Part shown: piece after piece, positions 34,303-43,032 of the stretch
Layout: each line of letters starts with the position of its first letter
How positions within the stretch are numbered: position 1 is the stretch's first letter
Assembly: GCA_050011775.1 (NCBI GenBank)
Contig: JBEKIL010000003.1
Span: forward strand, 186,001-250,000
Direction of reading: 5' to 3'
DNA length: 64,000 bases
From: CAVZMI01 sp050011775
GTDB lineage: Bacteria; Bacteroidota; Ignavibacteria; UBA10030; CAVZMI01
The notes under the pieces: generated by a model
Seen by the model: the letters and a program-made list of their open reading frames with translations, nothing else
What the model was told of the DNA's origin: nothing
The model's database searches: none
Translations under genes and position numbers: made by a program

Positions 34303-35226
34303 ATGGACATCATTTTTATGGGAACTCCTGAGTTTGCAGTTCCCAGTCTTTCAATCCTTTTCGATCATGGATATACGATCAAGGCTGTCGTTACCGCAAC
34401 CGACAAACCGCGCGGTCGTGGGCACGAAATCTCATTTACTCCCGTGAAGAAATTTGCCGTAGAACATTCGCTCCCGGTTCTCCAGCCCGATACCCTGAGG
34501 GAACCTTCGTTTGTGAAGACTGTTCATCAACTTGCCCCCGACTGTATCGCCGTTGTCGGGTTCCGTATTCTTCCTCCCGAGATCTTCACTATTCCGAAAC
34601 TCGGTGCTTTTAACCTGCATGCGTCGCTTTTACCAAAGTATCGCGGCGCAGCTCCGATACAGTGGGCGCTAATCAACGGTGAGCGTGAAACCGGCGTCAC
34701 GACATTCTTCCTTCAGGAAAAAATTGATACGGGGAATGTCATTCTTCAGGCCAGAATCAATGTGGGGGAAAATGAGACGGCCGGTGAACTCTATGATCGC
34801 TTGATGATTCTGGGGGCCGAGACAGTTCTTTCGACGATCCGTCTCATAGAACAGGGAAAGACAAATCCTCAGCCTCAGGACGAAAAAGATGCTACTCCGG
34901 CTCCGAAAATATTTCGTGAACAATGCGCGATCGATTGGACAAAACCGGTGCAGCAGGTACATAATTTTATACGCGGACTCTCTCCAATTCCAGGGGCATT
35001 TACTCACCATACCGGAAAGTCGTTGAAGATTTATCGCAGCAGAATTTTTTCAGAGGAGGGGACAGGAATCCCGGGCCGAATTGTTGTTGAAAATGAATTC
35101 ATAAAAGTTTTTACAGGCAAGGGTGTGCTTGAAGTGCTTGAGTTGCAGCAAGAGGGGAAAAAACGCCTTCATACGAACGAATTCTTGAAGGGGTATCGTT
35201 TCGGAGATAACCTGCGATTTCTATAG
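34303..35226 (+). CDS. fmt: Methionyl-tRNA formyltransferase
   Basis: This is a 307-residue protein with the formyltransferase fold at the N-terminus (MDIIFMGTPEFAVPSLSI) and the folate/catalytic block NLHASLLPKYRGAAPIQW. The following INGERETGVTTFFLQEKID is also typical. The C-terminal domain (about 200-307) binds tRNA. It transfers formyl from 10-formyl-THF to Met-tRNA for initiation. It is the last gene of the def-fmt pair. Confidence 0.95.
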   Translation: MDIIFMGTPEFAVPSLSILFDHGYTIKAVVTATDKPRGRGHEISFTPVKKFAVEHSLPVLQPDTLREPSFVKTVHQLAPDCIAVVGFRILPPEIFTIPKLGAFNLHASLLPKYRGAAPIQWALINGERETGVTTFFLQEKIDTGNVILQARINVGENETAGELYDRLMILGAETVLSTIRLIEQGKTNPQPQDEKDATPAPKIFREQCAIDWTKPVQQVHNFIRGLSPIPGAFTHHTGKSLKIYRSRIFSEEGTGIPGRIVVENEFIKVFTGKGVLEVLELQQEGKKRLHTNEFLKGYRFGDNLRFL

Positions 35227-35338
35227 CATCCTAATTACAGGAAAAAGTCATCACCTTTCAGAAAAATTAGGAGGATCAATTCTTTTTTACTTGTATTTCA
35301 ATTGGAGTGAATCGAGCGATTTTTTGGTGCAGGGTCAT

Positions 35339-35434
35339 CTAGGCGGCTGCTTTGGTTGATACTTGTTTATTACACACAACGAACGAAATGGCAAGTAACA
35401 TTGTCATAGTGAATACTGTGATCGAAGTTTTCAT
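35339..35434 (-). CDS. Candidate 31-residue lipoprotein-like peptide
   Basis: From ATG 35432-35434 the frame encodes a hydrophobic stretch (SITVFTMTMLLAISFVVC) followed by NKQVSTKAAA and a TAG. This is a signal peptide ending with a possible lipobox Cys and almost nothing after it. Small secreted lipopeptides of this type are common in envelope-rich bacteria, but there is no ribosome site, so it could be a truncated signal sequence. It lies in the gap between fmt and a beta-barrel gene. Confidence 0.3.
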   Translation of the reverse strand: MKTSITVFTMTMLLAISFVVCNKQVSTKAAA

Positions 35435-35560
35435 AACTATTGAATATAAATTATTGAAATGATTGAATCATGAATTGTTTACAATTTGAGGAATGAAGAT
35501 GGGAAAAGCAAGGAAGAATAAAAGGAATAACTATTTGCTTTCAGAATGCAAAAAGAAATC

Positions 35561-35597
35561 AAAAAAAACAGGCGCAGCTCACACGAGCTAGCGCCTG
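35561..35597 (-). terminator. Rho-independent terminator after beta-barrel gene
   Basis: On the minus strand CAGGCGC pairs with GCGCCTG and the inner AGCTC with GAGCT, giving a 12-bp stem, followed by TTTTTTTT. It terminates the minus-strand gene at 35627-36340. Confidence 0.85.
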
Positions 35598-35626
35598 AAT
35601 TCGTTCACAATGTGACCATTGAAACA

Positions 35627-36340
35627 CTACAGATCGAAGCGAATACCTGCACTCAACGCAAAATATCCGGGGACATCATTAACAATATAAGTGTATTGTG
35701 TATCATTGGTAAGCTGCGTTGTACTGCCAAACCCAAGCAAATGCGAAAATTGAATATAAGGAGCTATGCCGGGAGAAACGCGTATAAGGGTTCCATATGT
35801 TATTATCAATCCTAATTTAAATTCACTATTCCCTGTGCGTGTAATACTCTGTTGACCCTGTGGTGAAACGGTCAGATCGCTTGTGCTGTAGATATTGAAG
35901 GACATACCAATTCCGGCATAAGGTTCTATGATTTTAAATTTACGAAATGTGAATCGGTTCAATCCTAACAGATCAAACTCAAAAATACTGGTTCCTGCTC
36001 CACTCGCACCTTGAGCTGCAAATTGACCTGCACCCGCAATATTATTATATCCGCGCTCGAGAAATCCGATGGAGGAGTAGGAAGCTTTTAACTGAAGATC
36101 AAGATTGTAAACTCCTTCACTAATAGCTGTATATCCACCAAAACCCCCAAAATTAAAAACAGTTCCTCCTGCATCTTGAACGGGGGTAACCTGTCTATTC
36201 CCACCCGATGTTACCGTTCCTGCAGCCTTCAAACCATAAGACTTAAATCCTAGAAATGCACCTGCCTGAAACTGTGCCTGAGAAATCTGCAAAAAAAATA
36301 CAGTAAGCATTAAAATACAAATTGTCATGGATTGTTTCAT
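35627..36340 (-). CDS. Outer-membrane beta-barrel protein
   Basis: This protein of 237 residues starts with a signal peptide (ILMLTVFFLQISQAQF, cleavage about residue 22). The mature part shows alternating strands, including GVYNLDLQLKASYSSIGF and IIEPYAGIGMSFNIY, and ends FALSAGIRFDL, with the terminal Leu usual for barrel insertion by Bam. It has no named family. A strong terminator follows, so it is a single-gene transcript. Confidence 0.75.
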   Translation of the reverse strand: MKQSMTICILMLTVFFLQISQAQFQAGAFLGFKSYGLKAAGTVTSGGNRQVTPVQDAGGTVFNFGGFGGYTAISEGVYNLDLQLKASYSSIGFLERGYNNIAGAGQFAAQGASGAGTSIFEFDLLGLNRFTFRKFKIIEPYAGIGMSFNIYSTSDLTVSPQGQQSITRTGNSEFKLGLIITYGTLIRVSPGIAPYIQFSHLLGFGSTTQLTNDTQYTYIVNDVPGYFALSAGIRFDL

Positions 36341-36423
36341 AAGTCACCCTTATTTTGTGGATAGATGTGATTTGTTAAAACAAGATGATAAAGTGTACCA
36401 AAAATGATTCAATATTGCAATAA

Positions 36424-36459
36424 CAAAAAGGCTCCAAATCACAGAAAAAATTCGGAGCC
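36424..36459 (-). terminator. Rho-independent terminator
   Basis: On the minus strand GGCTCC and GGAGCC form the stem around a long loop, followed by TTTTTG. It closes the minus-strand fragment that ends at 36485. Confidence 0.6.
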
Positions 36460-36484
36460 GCCAGCACAGCCTCTTGATGAATTA

Positions 36485-36640
36485 TTATACCTTAACGGGA
36501 ATAAAAAGCTTCTTCGATTTCTTTTTAAAACCGCCGTTTTCTTCAATTTCAGAAGCCAGCTTACGCCAGTCAGTTTCTTGTAAAGGAGGAATCGATTGAA
36601 CAGGCAGCAGTTTCTTTATAAACTGCGTTCTCCCCGCTCC
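36485..36640 (-). pseudogene. C-terminal gene fragment, unknown family
   Basis: The frame reads KKLLPVQSIPPLQETDWRKL then ASEIEENGGFKKKSKKLFIP and VKV before TAA (36485-36487). The composition is clearly coding and a terminator follows, but there is no start and the upstream end runs into the oppositely directed barrel fragment. It is the end of a lost minus-strand gene. Confidence 0.45.
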
Positions 36641-37047
36641 CTGCGACGGTCTGCGCGTGGTATCGTTTCGATGGTATCCCGAATCATACGAAAGAAAATT
36701 CAGGGAGCATCGCCTATTTCACGATCGATGCATTGTTTAAGTTGCAACTCCAGAAAAATAAATTTTACTTTTTTATTGGACCGTCATTCGGTATTAACAT
36801 CGAAGGCAGCTACGAATATACGGAGAAGGCTACAGGATATCAGGATTATAAAGAGAAGGGCACGATGAAAGAGATGGCGACGCGATTTGGAATCAAGGAT
36901 GGATCAGGAGTTGATCTGCCGGTCGGTAGCGGTGTCTATATACCCCCCGAATTTTCTTTTGCGTACGGTTTGATGAAAGTCCAAACGGACGTCAGCTGGC
37001 GGATAATGAGCTTCTATCTGGGCAGTGCCGTAAAATTCGATATTTAG
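36622..37047 (+). pseudogene. Outer-membrane beta-barrel protein, 5'-truncated
   Basis: After a TAA at 36619-36621 the frame runs through WYRFDGIPNHTKENSGSIAY, LQLQKNKFYFFIGPSFGINI and ends FYLGSAVKFDI. The barrel-type strands and the ending are like other outer-membrane proteins here. The signal peptide and first strands are missing. It faces the minus-strand fragment at 36485-36640, so both probably result from one deletion or rearrangement. A terminator follows. Confidence 0.6.
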
Positions 37048-37072
37048 CAATCATTAGGCAAGACGAAGGAAG

Positions 37073-37106
37073 AAGCGGGATGCGAGCACATGTCCCGCTT
37101 TTTTAA
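37073..37106 (+). terminator. Rho-independent terminator
   Basis: AAGCGGGA and TCCCGCTT form an 8-bp stem followed by TTTTAATTTT. It ends the barrel fragment transcript. Confidence 0.8.
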
Positions 37107-37146
37107 TTTTATTACAGAGTATAATTATTCATAAACAATGATCCAA

Positions 37147-37291
37147 TAAAAAACCGTCCCGCTCCGAGGTAGGGGACGGGACGGTTTTGTTTTCAGATTC
37201 GTGTGCCGCACTCACCCGACATACATTGGATGCTAAAGTTATTTTATAAGAACAAGTTTTTTCGTCATTGTGGAATTGTCGGCCTTCATCG
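37147..37291 (-). pseudogene. Orphan T9SS gene tail plus terminator (duplicate of 38151-38295)
   Basis: On the minus strand this segment encodes MKADNSTMTKKLVLIK and a stop, then a strong hairpin (AAACCGTCCCG and CGGGACGGTTT). It is about 92% identical by eye to the true 3' end of the T9SS cargo gene at 38243. The homology stops sharply at 37291, and no upstream coding part exists. It is a gene-end relic that still carries a working-looking terminator. Confidence 0.75.
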
Positions 37292-37552
37292 TTATTTATT
37301 GAGAAAAATACAACAGGTTTCTCGGGAAAGGAAATCGGGTGTTTGGTTATAATTTGACTATATTTTATCACTTGACAAAAAGATATTTAGCAATTATATT
37401 ATTATCACAATTCAAAATTTCAATTTCAGCTCTTTGTTAACTCCCGCGTAATGGAAATAAAAACACACAGTCTGCACCATCGGGGAATATCGATTTAACG
37501 CACAAAATAATTAACCTAATTATTCACCTTAGAATTGGAAAGGATGGGCTAT

Positions 37553-38113
37553 ATGAAAAGAATCATTGCTATGATGTTATTGGTCTTGTTGGTAGCTTTT
37601 TCAATTTCATTTGCTCAAGATGCTAGGAAGTTCGCTATGAAAGGCTCAACCGAACTAGGTGGAAGTGCTTCCTTCCTAAGCACTACTCCTGTCTCCAATG
37701 GAAATACTGGAGATGCCACTACAGTTTTTACTGTGGCACCTTTCATCGGTTACTTTGTAGCAGACGGATTTGAGATAGGCCTCAATCCGCTCGAAGTCGT
37801 TCACACAAGTACTAAGAATAGCTCAGCAACTTTAATAATGATCTTTGCGGCACCCTCATATAATTTCAAAACCGAAGGGATTGCATATCCATTCATTGAA
37901 GCCCTGCTCGGCTATACTTCGTATTCCAATAGTTCATCCTTATCCGGCTTCAGTTGGGGGGGGCGAGGCGGTGTGAAGCTGGCTGTGACCGAGAAGGGTC
38001 TGTTGAATCTTGGTGTGCAATACCTTCAGATTACTATGAATCCAAGTGGAGCAAAAGAACGCAACGGAGCAAACCAACTATCTATTTCGGCGGGCTTTAC
38101 TGTGTGGTTCTAA
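37553..38113 (+). CDS. Outer-membrane beta-barrel protein
   Basis: The start is ATG 37553, 9 bases after GGAAAGGA; earlier in-frame TTG and ATG codons lie on or before that site. The product is 186 residues with a signal peptide (MMLLVLLVAFSISFAQ). Small barrel features include GSTELGGSASFLS, VAPFIGYFVADGFEIGLNPL and the end ISAGFTVWF with terminal aromatic. It is flanked by the two 145-base direct repeats, so its locus may have moved or been duplicated as a unit. Confidence 0.75.
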   Translation: MKRIIAMMLLVLLVAFSISFAQDARKFAMKGSTELGGSASFLSTTPVSNGNTGDATTVFTVAPFIGYFVADGFEIGLNPLEVVHTSTKNSSATLIMIFAAPSYNFKTEGIAYPFIEALLGYTSYSNSSSLSGFSWGGRGGVKLAVTEKGLLNLGVQYLQITMNPSGAKERNGANQLSISAGFTVWF

Positions 38114-38153
38114 TTCTGCTGATTCAATCTTGGACGCAACGTTGGTATTAAAA

Positions 38154-38192
38154 AAAACCGTCCCGCCCCGAGATAGGGGGCGGGACGGTTTT
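38154..38192. terminator. Bidirectional terminator between convergent genes
   Basis: AAACCGTCCCGCCCC and its complement GGGGCGGGACGGTTT form a stem of about 15 bp, with A-runs before and T-runs after, so it serves both the plus-strand barrel gene and the minus-strand T9SS gene. The orphan copy lies at 37147-37188. Confidence 0.88.
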
Positions 38193-38242
38193 GTTTTCAG
38201 ATTCGTGTGCCGCACTCACCCGACACACGGTGGATGCTGAAG

Positions 38243-40147
38243 TTATTTCATAAGAACAAGTTTTTTCGTCATTGTGAAATTGTTGGCCTTCATCGTGTAG
38301 AAGTACATCCCGCTGGCAAGTGTACTCCCATCCATTGTCACATTATAAATTCCGGGGGATTTCACCTCGTTCACCAATGTTGCGATCCTGTGTCCGAGTA
38401 TATCAAATACTTCAAGTGTTACATATGACTGTTTTGCTATTCTGAATTCGATATTGGTTGTGGGATTAAAAGGGTTGGGATAATTCTGACTGAGACCGAA
38501 ATCCTTCGGAATAGCATTGTCTAGGCGCTCGATTGCATTAGTTGCTGCCGTCGTAAAATGCCACCTCGAAGAGTACTCACTTGTCCCCTCCCCGTTTTTC
38601 GAGCAGACATGCCAGTAATATATTTTCGATGTATCAAGATTGGAGATAATCATCGATGTGGTGTCCGTCGTATCATTGACGAAAGTCGTTGTAAAACCGG
38701 AGTCGATAGAAACCTGTACCCGATATGAAGTCGCCAAGGGCTCAACAATCCACTGCAGTGTTAAGGGGCTCGGTTGAGCGGTTGCGCCGTTTGCGGGTGA
38801 GAGGAGCGTTGGTGCTGAAAGTACGGTTTTAAAGTTCCGAAAGGTTGAAAAGTCGCTCTCTCCGGCAGCATTCTTTGTGCTCACATGCCAATAGTATGTT
38901 TGATTATGCGTAAGCCCTGTGATCTGTCTGGATGTTGTCGTGATAGTCGTATCGTCGATGTAATTTACCAAGAAATTGGAGTTTGTTGACACCTGCAGGT
39001 GATACTTTGACGCAGTCGGTACGGCATTCCAGCTTAGCGTTGGATTTACTGGGACTCCCAAAGCTCCATCAGCAGGAGAAATAAGAATCGGTGCTGTCTC
39101 CGGTGGAAGTGGAATTGTCCTGAAATGCCGGGCGGCGGAATATGCACTCCACCCTTTTGTGTTTTTGGCACTCACTCTCCAGTAATATACCGTGTAGTTT
39201 GTAAGCCCGGATGTGCTGTATTGTGTAGCGGCAATTGATGAGTCGTCGACGTAAGTTGTCGCAAATGATGATGACGTCGACACCTGCAGCCGATATTTAT
39301 CTGCGCCCGTCGACGGATACCATGATAATACAGTACTGATGGGGATATCGACCGCGCTATCAGCCGGAGAATTCAGTGTTGGTACTGGCGGCGCACCCAA
39401 CTGTGTTGAGAATAATCGTGTCGTCGAATACTCTGAAGTACCCGCTGTATTCTTGGCGTTGACTCGCCAGTAATATGTCATGCTGGTTGTGAGTCCGGAT
39501 ACTACTATTGATGTATCGATGAGAGTCGAATCGTTAAAGACAGAAGTCGTGAACGACGAGCTTGTCGATACCTGTAAATGATATGTTTCTGCGCCAATCG
39601 CTTTGTTCCATATTAGCGTGGGCGCTGTTGAGGATACGGTATCTCCGTTTGCCGGAGAGACCAGAGTGGGTTGAAATGGACGGCCAAATGACCCCTCGGT
39701 TATCACTGCGGGTGGAATACCCTCATTGAATCTGAAGTAGCTAAACCGCAGCACTGAACGGCTGTTGGCGTCGCCCAAAATTCTAAATTTTATATTAATT
39801 AATTTCCCTGAGCCTTTGAGAGGGTCTCCCGCCAATATGCTTCCCGCAAATCTATATATACCGAATGCGGCACTGTCCGGGTTATCCACAATCACCATCT
39901 TATTTGATGTGATAGTGCCAACCGTGTCATAAGCCGATCCCGAAAGCGGTTGCAGAACCGCTGGATCGAAGAGCATTCTAAAATCATATCCTTCAACGTC
40001 CGATCCCGTGAGATCGCTGACATTTATCGGAATCTTAACGGTATCCCCTGTTGCCCCTTTTACGCCCTTGGGAAAGCTGACTTGTACCTGGCTGTAAGCA
40101 GTACTTCCTATCATAACGATGAAAAGCAGAACCAAGAATTTCTTCAT
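38243..40147 (-). CDS. Secreted FN3/cohesin-like protein with T9SS sorting domain
   Basis: ATG 40145-40147 follows GGAGGCACA directly. The 634-residue protein has a signal peptide (LVLLFIVMIGSTAYS), a cohesin-like domain at about 20-150, and four fibronectin-type repeats of about 90 residues. Each repeat begins like PTLVSPANGDTV and includes a YYWRV or YYWHV strand. The C-terminal sorting domain contains LSQNYPNPFNPTTNIEFRI, ASGMYFYTMK and the final KKLVLMK. It is exported by type IX secretion and held at or released from the surface, possibly for adhesion or scaffold binding. Confidence 0.9.
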   Translation of the reverse strand: MKKFLVLLFIVMIGSTAYSQVQVSFPKGVKGATGDTVKIPINVSDLTGSDVEGYDFRMLFDPAVLQPLSGSAYDTVGTITSNKMVIVDNPDSAAFGIYRFAGSILAGDPLKGSGKLINIKFRILGDANSRSVLRFSYFRFNEGIPPAVITEGSFGRPFQPTLVSPANGDTVSSTAPTLIWNKAIGAETYHLQVSTSSSFTTSVFNDSTLIDTSIVVSGLTTSMTYYWRVNAKNTAGTSEYSTTRLFSTQLGAPPVPTLNSPADSAVDIPISTVLSWYPSTGADKYRLQVSTSSSFATTYVDDSSIAATQYSTSGLTNYTVYYWRVSAKNTKGWSAYSAARHFRTIPLPPETAPILISPADGALGVPVNPTLSWNAVPTASKYHLQVSTNSNFLVNYIDDTTITTTSRQITGLTHNQTYYWHVSTKNAAGESDFSTFRNFKTVLSAPTLLSPANGATAQPSPLTLQWIVEPLATSYRVQVSIDSGFTTTFVNDTTDTTSMIISNLDTSKIYYWHVCSKNGEGTSEYSSRWHFTTAATNAIERLDNAIPKDFGLSQNYPNPFNPTTNIEFRIAKQSYVTLEVFDILGHRIATLVNEVKSPGIYNVTMDGSTLASGMYFYTMKANNFTMTKKLVLMK

Positions 40148-40319
40148 TGTGCCTCCTTCATGATTGAAATTAATATTTGAATCTGTACGCAGTATACTGA
40201 ATTGAGGTTGTATTGTCAAGGATATAAGTCACGAAATCCTGTTGATGATGATCACAATCCCTTGCTTGTTATTAGGAAGATACTAAATTATAAAATAAAA
40301 ATCATATTCGGAAAACCTC

Positions 40320-42782
40320 ATGAAAATTCTCAAATTTGGCGGGTCTTCGGTATCAAACGCAGAGCGTATCCGGGAAGTGACGCGGATCATTCTCGAATCG
40401 GCAAAGAAAGAACCTTCAATAATCGTTGTGTCGGCATTCCAAGGAATCACCAATCAACTTCTCGAATGCGCCGCGCTTGCCGAAGCCGGCAACCCGACAT
40501 ATGGAAAGCTGTATGCGAAGATCGTGAAACGGCACGAATCAATGGTCTCGTCGCTATTCAAAAATCATAGAAACAGAACGCTTGATTCAGAGATTAACCA
40601 GCTACTGGGCGAATTGCACGACGTTCTTCATGGTATCAATTTACTCCGCCATGCCCCTGAGCGATCCCTCGACCTGACAGCCAGTTTCGGGGAACGTCTC
40701 TCGACGCTCATTCTCTCGGCATTCATTAATATAAAACGGACTTCAGTACCCGTTGATGCCCGCGATATGATTATTACCGACGATCAATTTACGCATGCGG
40801 CAGTTCAATTCGACAAAACAAATGTCGTAATCCGCCGGTATTTTAATCGTCTCTTCTCACATAGGAAGCGTTTACCGATTCCTGTTGTGACGGGATTCAT
40901 TGCTTCCACGGAAGATGGAAGAACCACAACTCTTGGCCGGAACGGCTCGGATTATACCGCTGCAATCATCGGAGCTGCGATGCATGCTTCGGTTGTAGAA
41001 ATCTGGACTGATGTTGATGGTGTCATGAGCGCCGATCCCCGCGCTGTCCCTTCGGCATTTGTCATTCCAAGGCTATCGTATGAAGAGGCGATGGAAATGT
41101 CGTTCTTCGGTGCAAAGGTGCTGCATTCGGCTACTATCGCGCCGGCGGTCGCGGAAAAAATTCCGATTCTCATTAAGAATACGTTGAATCCTTCGGCGCC
41201 CGGGACGTTGATCTCAGAAAGCACCGAAACCTGGGAGGGAAGCGCCAAAGGAATGAGCTCGGTCGATCAGGTGTCGCTCCTGACCATACGCGGTCTCGGA
41301 ATGGTGGGGGTCCACGGGACGGCCGAACGATTATTTCGGGCGCTTGCGACGGCAGGGGTCAATATCATCCTGATCTCGCAGGCTTCCTCGGAGCATACTA
41401 TCTGTTTCGCCGTCTCGAGTGCAGATACCGATCGGGCATGCGAAGCGATCCGAAACGAGTTTCATTATGAAGTCCAGAACAATCTGACGGTGATCGATGT
41501 TAGAAAGGATCAGACCATCATTGCCGTAGTCGGTGAAAATATGCAGGGAACACCGGGAGTGTCGGGTCGTGTCTTCAGCGCGGTCGGCCGAAATGCGATT
41601 AACGTCAATGCAATCGCACAGGGAGGATCGGAGCTGAATATTTCGTTTGTGATCGATGGATCGCAGCGCGTCCGTGCATTAAACGTCGTCCATGAAGCAT
41701 TTTTCGAAAAGAGGAAGAAGCTCGCGCTGATTATCATCGGAGTCGGCAATATCGGCTCAACGCTTTTGAAGCAGTTGCATCAACAGAGAAAATTTTTAAT
41801 CGAGAATGGATTCGATGTGCGCGTATGTGGTATTTCCAACAGCAAGCAGTATGTGTTGTCAAATGAAGGCATCGATCCTGGAGAATGGAGAAAAGCTCTT
41901 GATACTTCTCCCTACCGGTTCAATCCGGATGAGTTTATAAACCAGATAACAAAAATGGAATTAACAAACGCAGCGCTGGTCGATTGTACGGCAAGCTCGG
42001 AAATTGTCGACCGGTATCCCGACTTTGTCCGCGCGAACATGCATATTGTGACTCCAAACAAAAAGGCGAATGTGCTTCCGTGGAAACGGTATCAGGAGCT
42101 TATGGATGTTCTAAGGAAGCGGCAAAAATTCTTTTTCTATGAAGCGAATGTCGGTGCCGGACTTCCGGTTATCTCCACACTTCAGGATCTGATGGCCAGC
42201 GGCGATACGGTCATAAAAATCGAAGGAATATTTTCAGGAACTCTTAGTTATATCTTTAATTGCTATGATGGAAACCGCCCCTTCAGCGCACTCTTGCGTG
42301 AAGCACACACACTCGGATATACCGAGCCCGATCCGCGTGACGATCTCTCAGGTCAGGATGTTGCACGAAAGATTCTTATTCTGGCGCGTCAGCTTGGACT
42401 CCAGATGGATCTCGATGATATTTATATTCAGAATCTGGTACCTCCACGGTTGCGGAGTGGAAAATTCTCGATGGGTTTCTTCAAGTCACTTCGTGACACA
42501 GATGCGGCCTTCGAACGCCTTCTCTCCGAGGCACGTTCACACGGCTCGATCCTCCGCTATGTCGGATGGCTTTCGAATGGAGCGGCCCGGGCCGAGATCA
42601 AAGAATATCCGTCGAATCACCCCTTTGCGTCGACGAAGGATACCGATAACATCATCGCGTTTACGACACAGCGCTATGCAAAGACACCTCTTGTCATACA
42701 GGGACCGGGAGCAGGAGCAGACGTAACAGCGATGGGAGTGTTCTCGGATATCAGGAAACTGCTGTATTATCTTCCATTCTGA
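40320..42782 (+). CDS. thrA: Bifunctional aspartate kinase / homoserine dehydrogenase
   Basis: This 820-residue protein fuses aspartokinase (residues 1-290, KILKFGGSSVSNAERI), two ACT regulatory domains (about 310-460) and homoserine dehydrogenase (about 465-820). The dehydrogenase shows the NAD(P)-binding GVGNIGSTLL, VTPNKKANVLP, and the hallmark GIFSGTLSYIFN. It catalyses the first and third steps from aspartate to threonine and methionine; the ACT domains imply threonine feedback. No thrB or thrC is adjacent. Confidence 0.95.
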   Translation: MKILKFGGSSVSNAERIREVTRIILESAKKEPSIIVVSAFQGITNQLLECAALAEAGNPTYGKLYAKIVKRHESMVSSLFKNHRNRTLDSEINQLLGELHDVLHGINLLRHAPERSLDLTASFGERLSTLILSAFINIKRTSVPVDARDMIITDDQFTHAAVQFDKTNVVIRRYFNRLFSHRKRLPIPVVTGFIASTEDGRTTTLGRNGSDYTAAIIGAAMHASVVEIWTDVDGVMSADPRAVPSAFVIPRLSYEEAMEMSFFGAKVLHSATIAPAVAEKIPILIKNTLNPSAPGTLISESTETWEGSAKGMSSVDQVSLLTIRGLGMVGVHGTAERLFRALATAGVNIILISQASSEHTICFAVSSADTDRACEAIRNEFHYEVQNNLTVIDVRKDQTIIAVVGENMQGTPGVSGRVFSAVGRNAINVNAIAQGGSELNISFVIDGSQRVRALNVVHEAFFEKRKKLALIIIGVGNIGSTLLKQLHQQRKFLIENGFDVRVCGISNSKQYVLSNEGIDPGEWRKALDTSPYRFNPDEFINQITKMELTNAALVDCTASSEIVDRYPDFVRANMHIVTPNKKANVLPWKRYQELMDVLRKRQKFFFYEANVGAGLPVISTLQDLMASGDTVIKIEGIFSGTLSYIFNCYDGNRPFSALLREAHTLGYTEPDPRDDLSGQDVARKILILARQLGLQMDLDDIYIQNLVPPRLRSGKFSMGFFKSLRDTDAAFERLLSEARSHGSILRYVGWLSNGAARAEIKEYPSNHPFASTKDTDNIIAFTTQRYAKTPLVIQGPGAGADVTAMGVFSDIRKLLYYLPF

Positions 42783-42823
42783 AGCGATAAGGAAAAGAAT
42801 CGAATAATGTCTATATGGCATTT

Positions 42824-42932
42824 GGTTAAGGAAAAAGTGAAAAGTAAAAAGTGAAGTAGAGAAAGTGAAAAGTAAGGATTTTTTCTCGCACATTTTCACA
42901 CTTTTTCCTTTTGCCTTTTACCTTTTTACTTA
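42824..42932. repeat. Purine/pyrimidine inverted arms, gene-less relic
   Basis: A purine-rich arm (42824-42876, repeating AAAAAGTGAAAAGTAAAAAG) is followed after 15 bases by a complementary pyrimidine-rich arm (42892-42932, CTTTTTCCTTTTGCCTTTTA and so on). The arms resemble those around the two four-helix-bundle genes at 46771-47236 and 48687-49113, but no gene lies between them. It could also serve as a terminator after thrA. Confidence 0.5.
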
Positions 42933-43032
42933 AGCTATAGCCAAAGAAAAGGTTACCGACGAATTTCATCTTTTTTATTATTATATTTCCAGGTAATATT
43001 TATAATCACATGCCACTTCCTTGGAGCGAAAT

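Noticed and set aside
42783..43020. A gene in the gap between thrA and the ABC substrate-binding gene.
   Set aside because: The open frames here consist of the repetitive arms and have no coding character.
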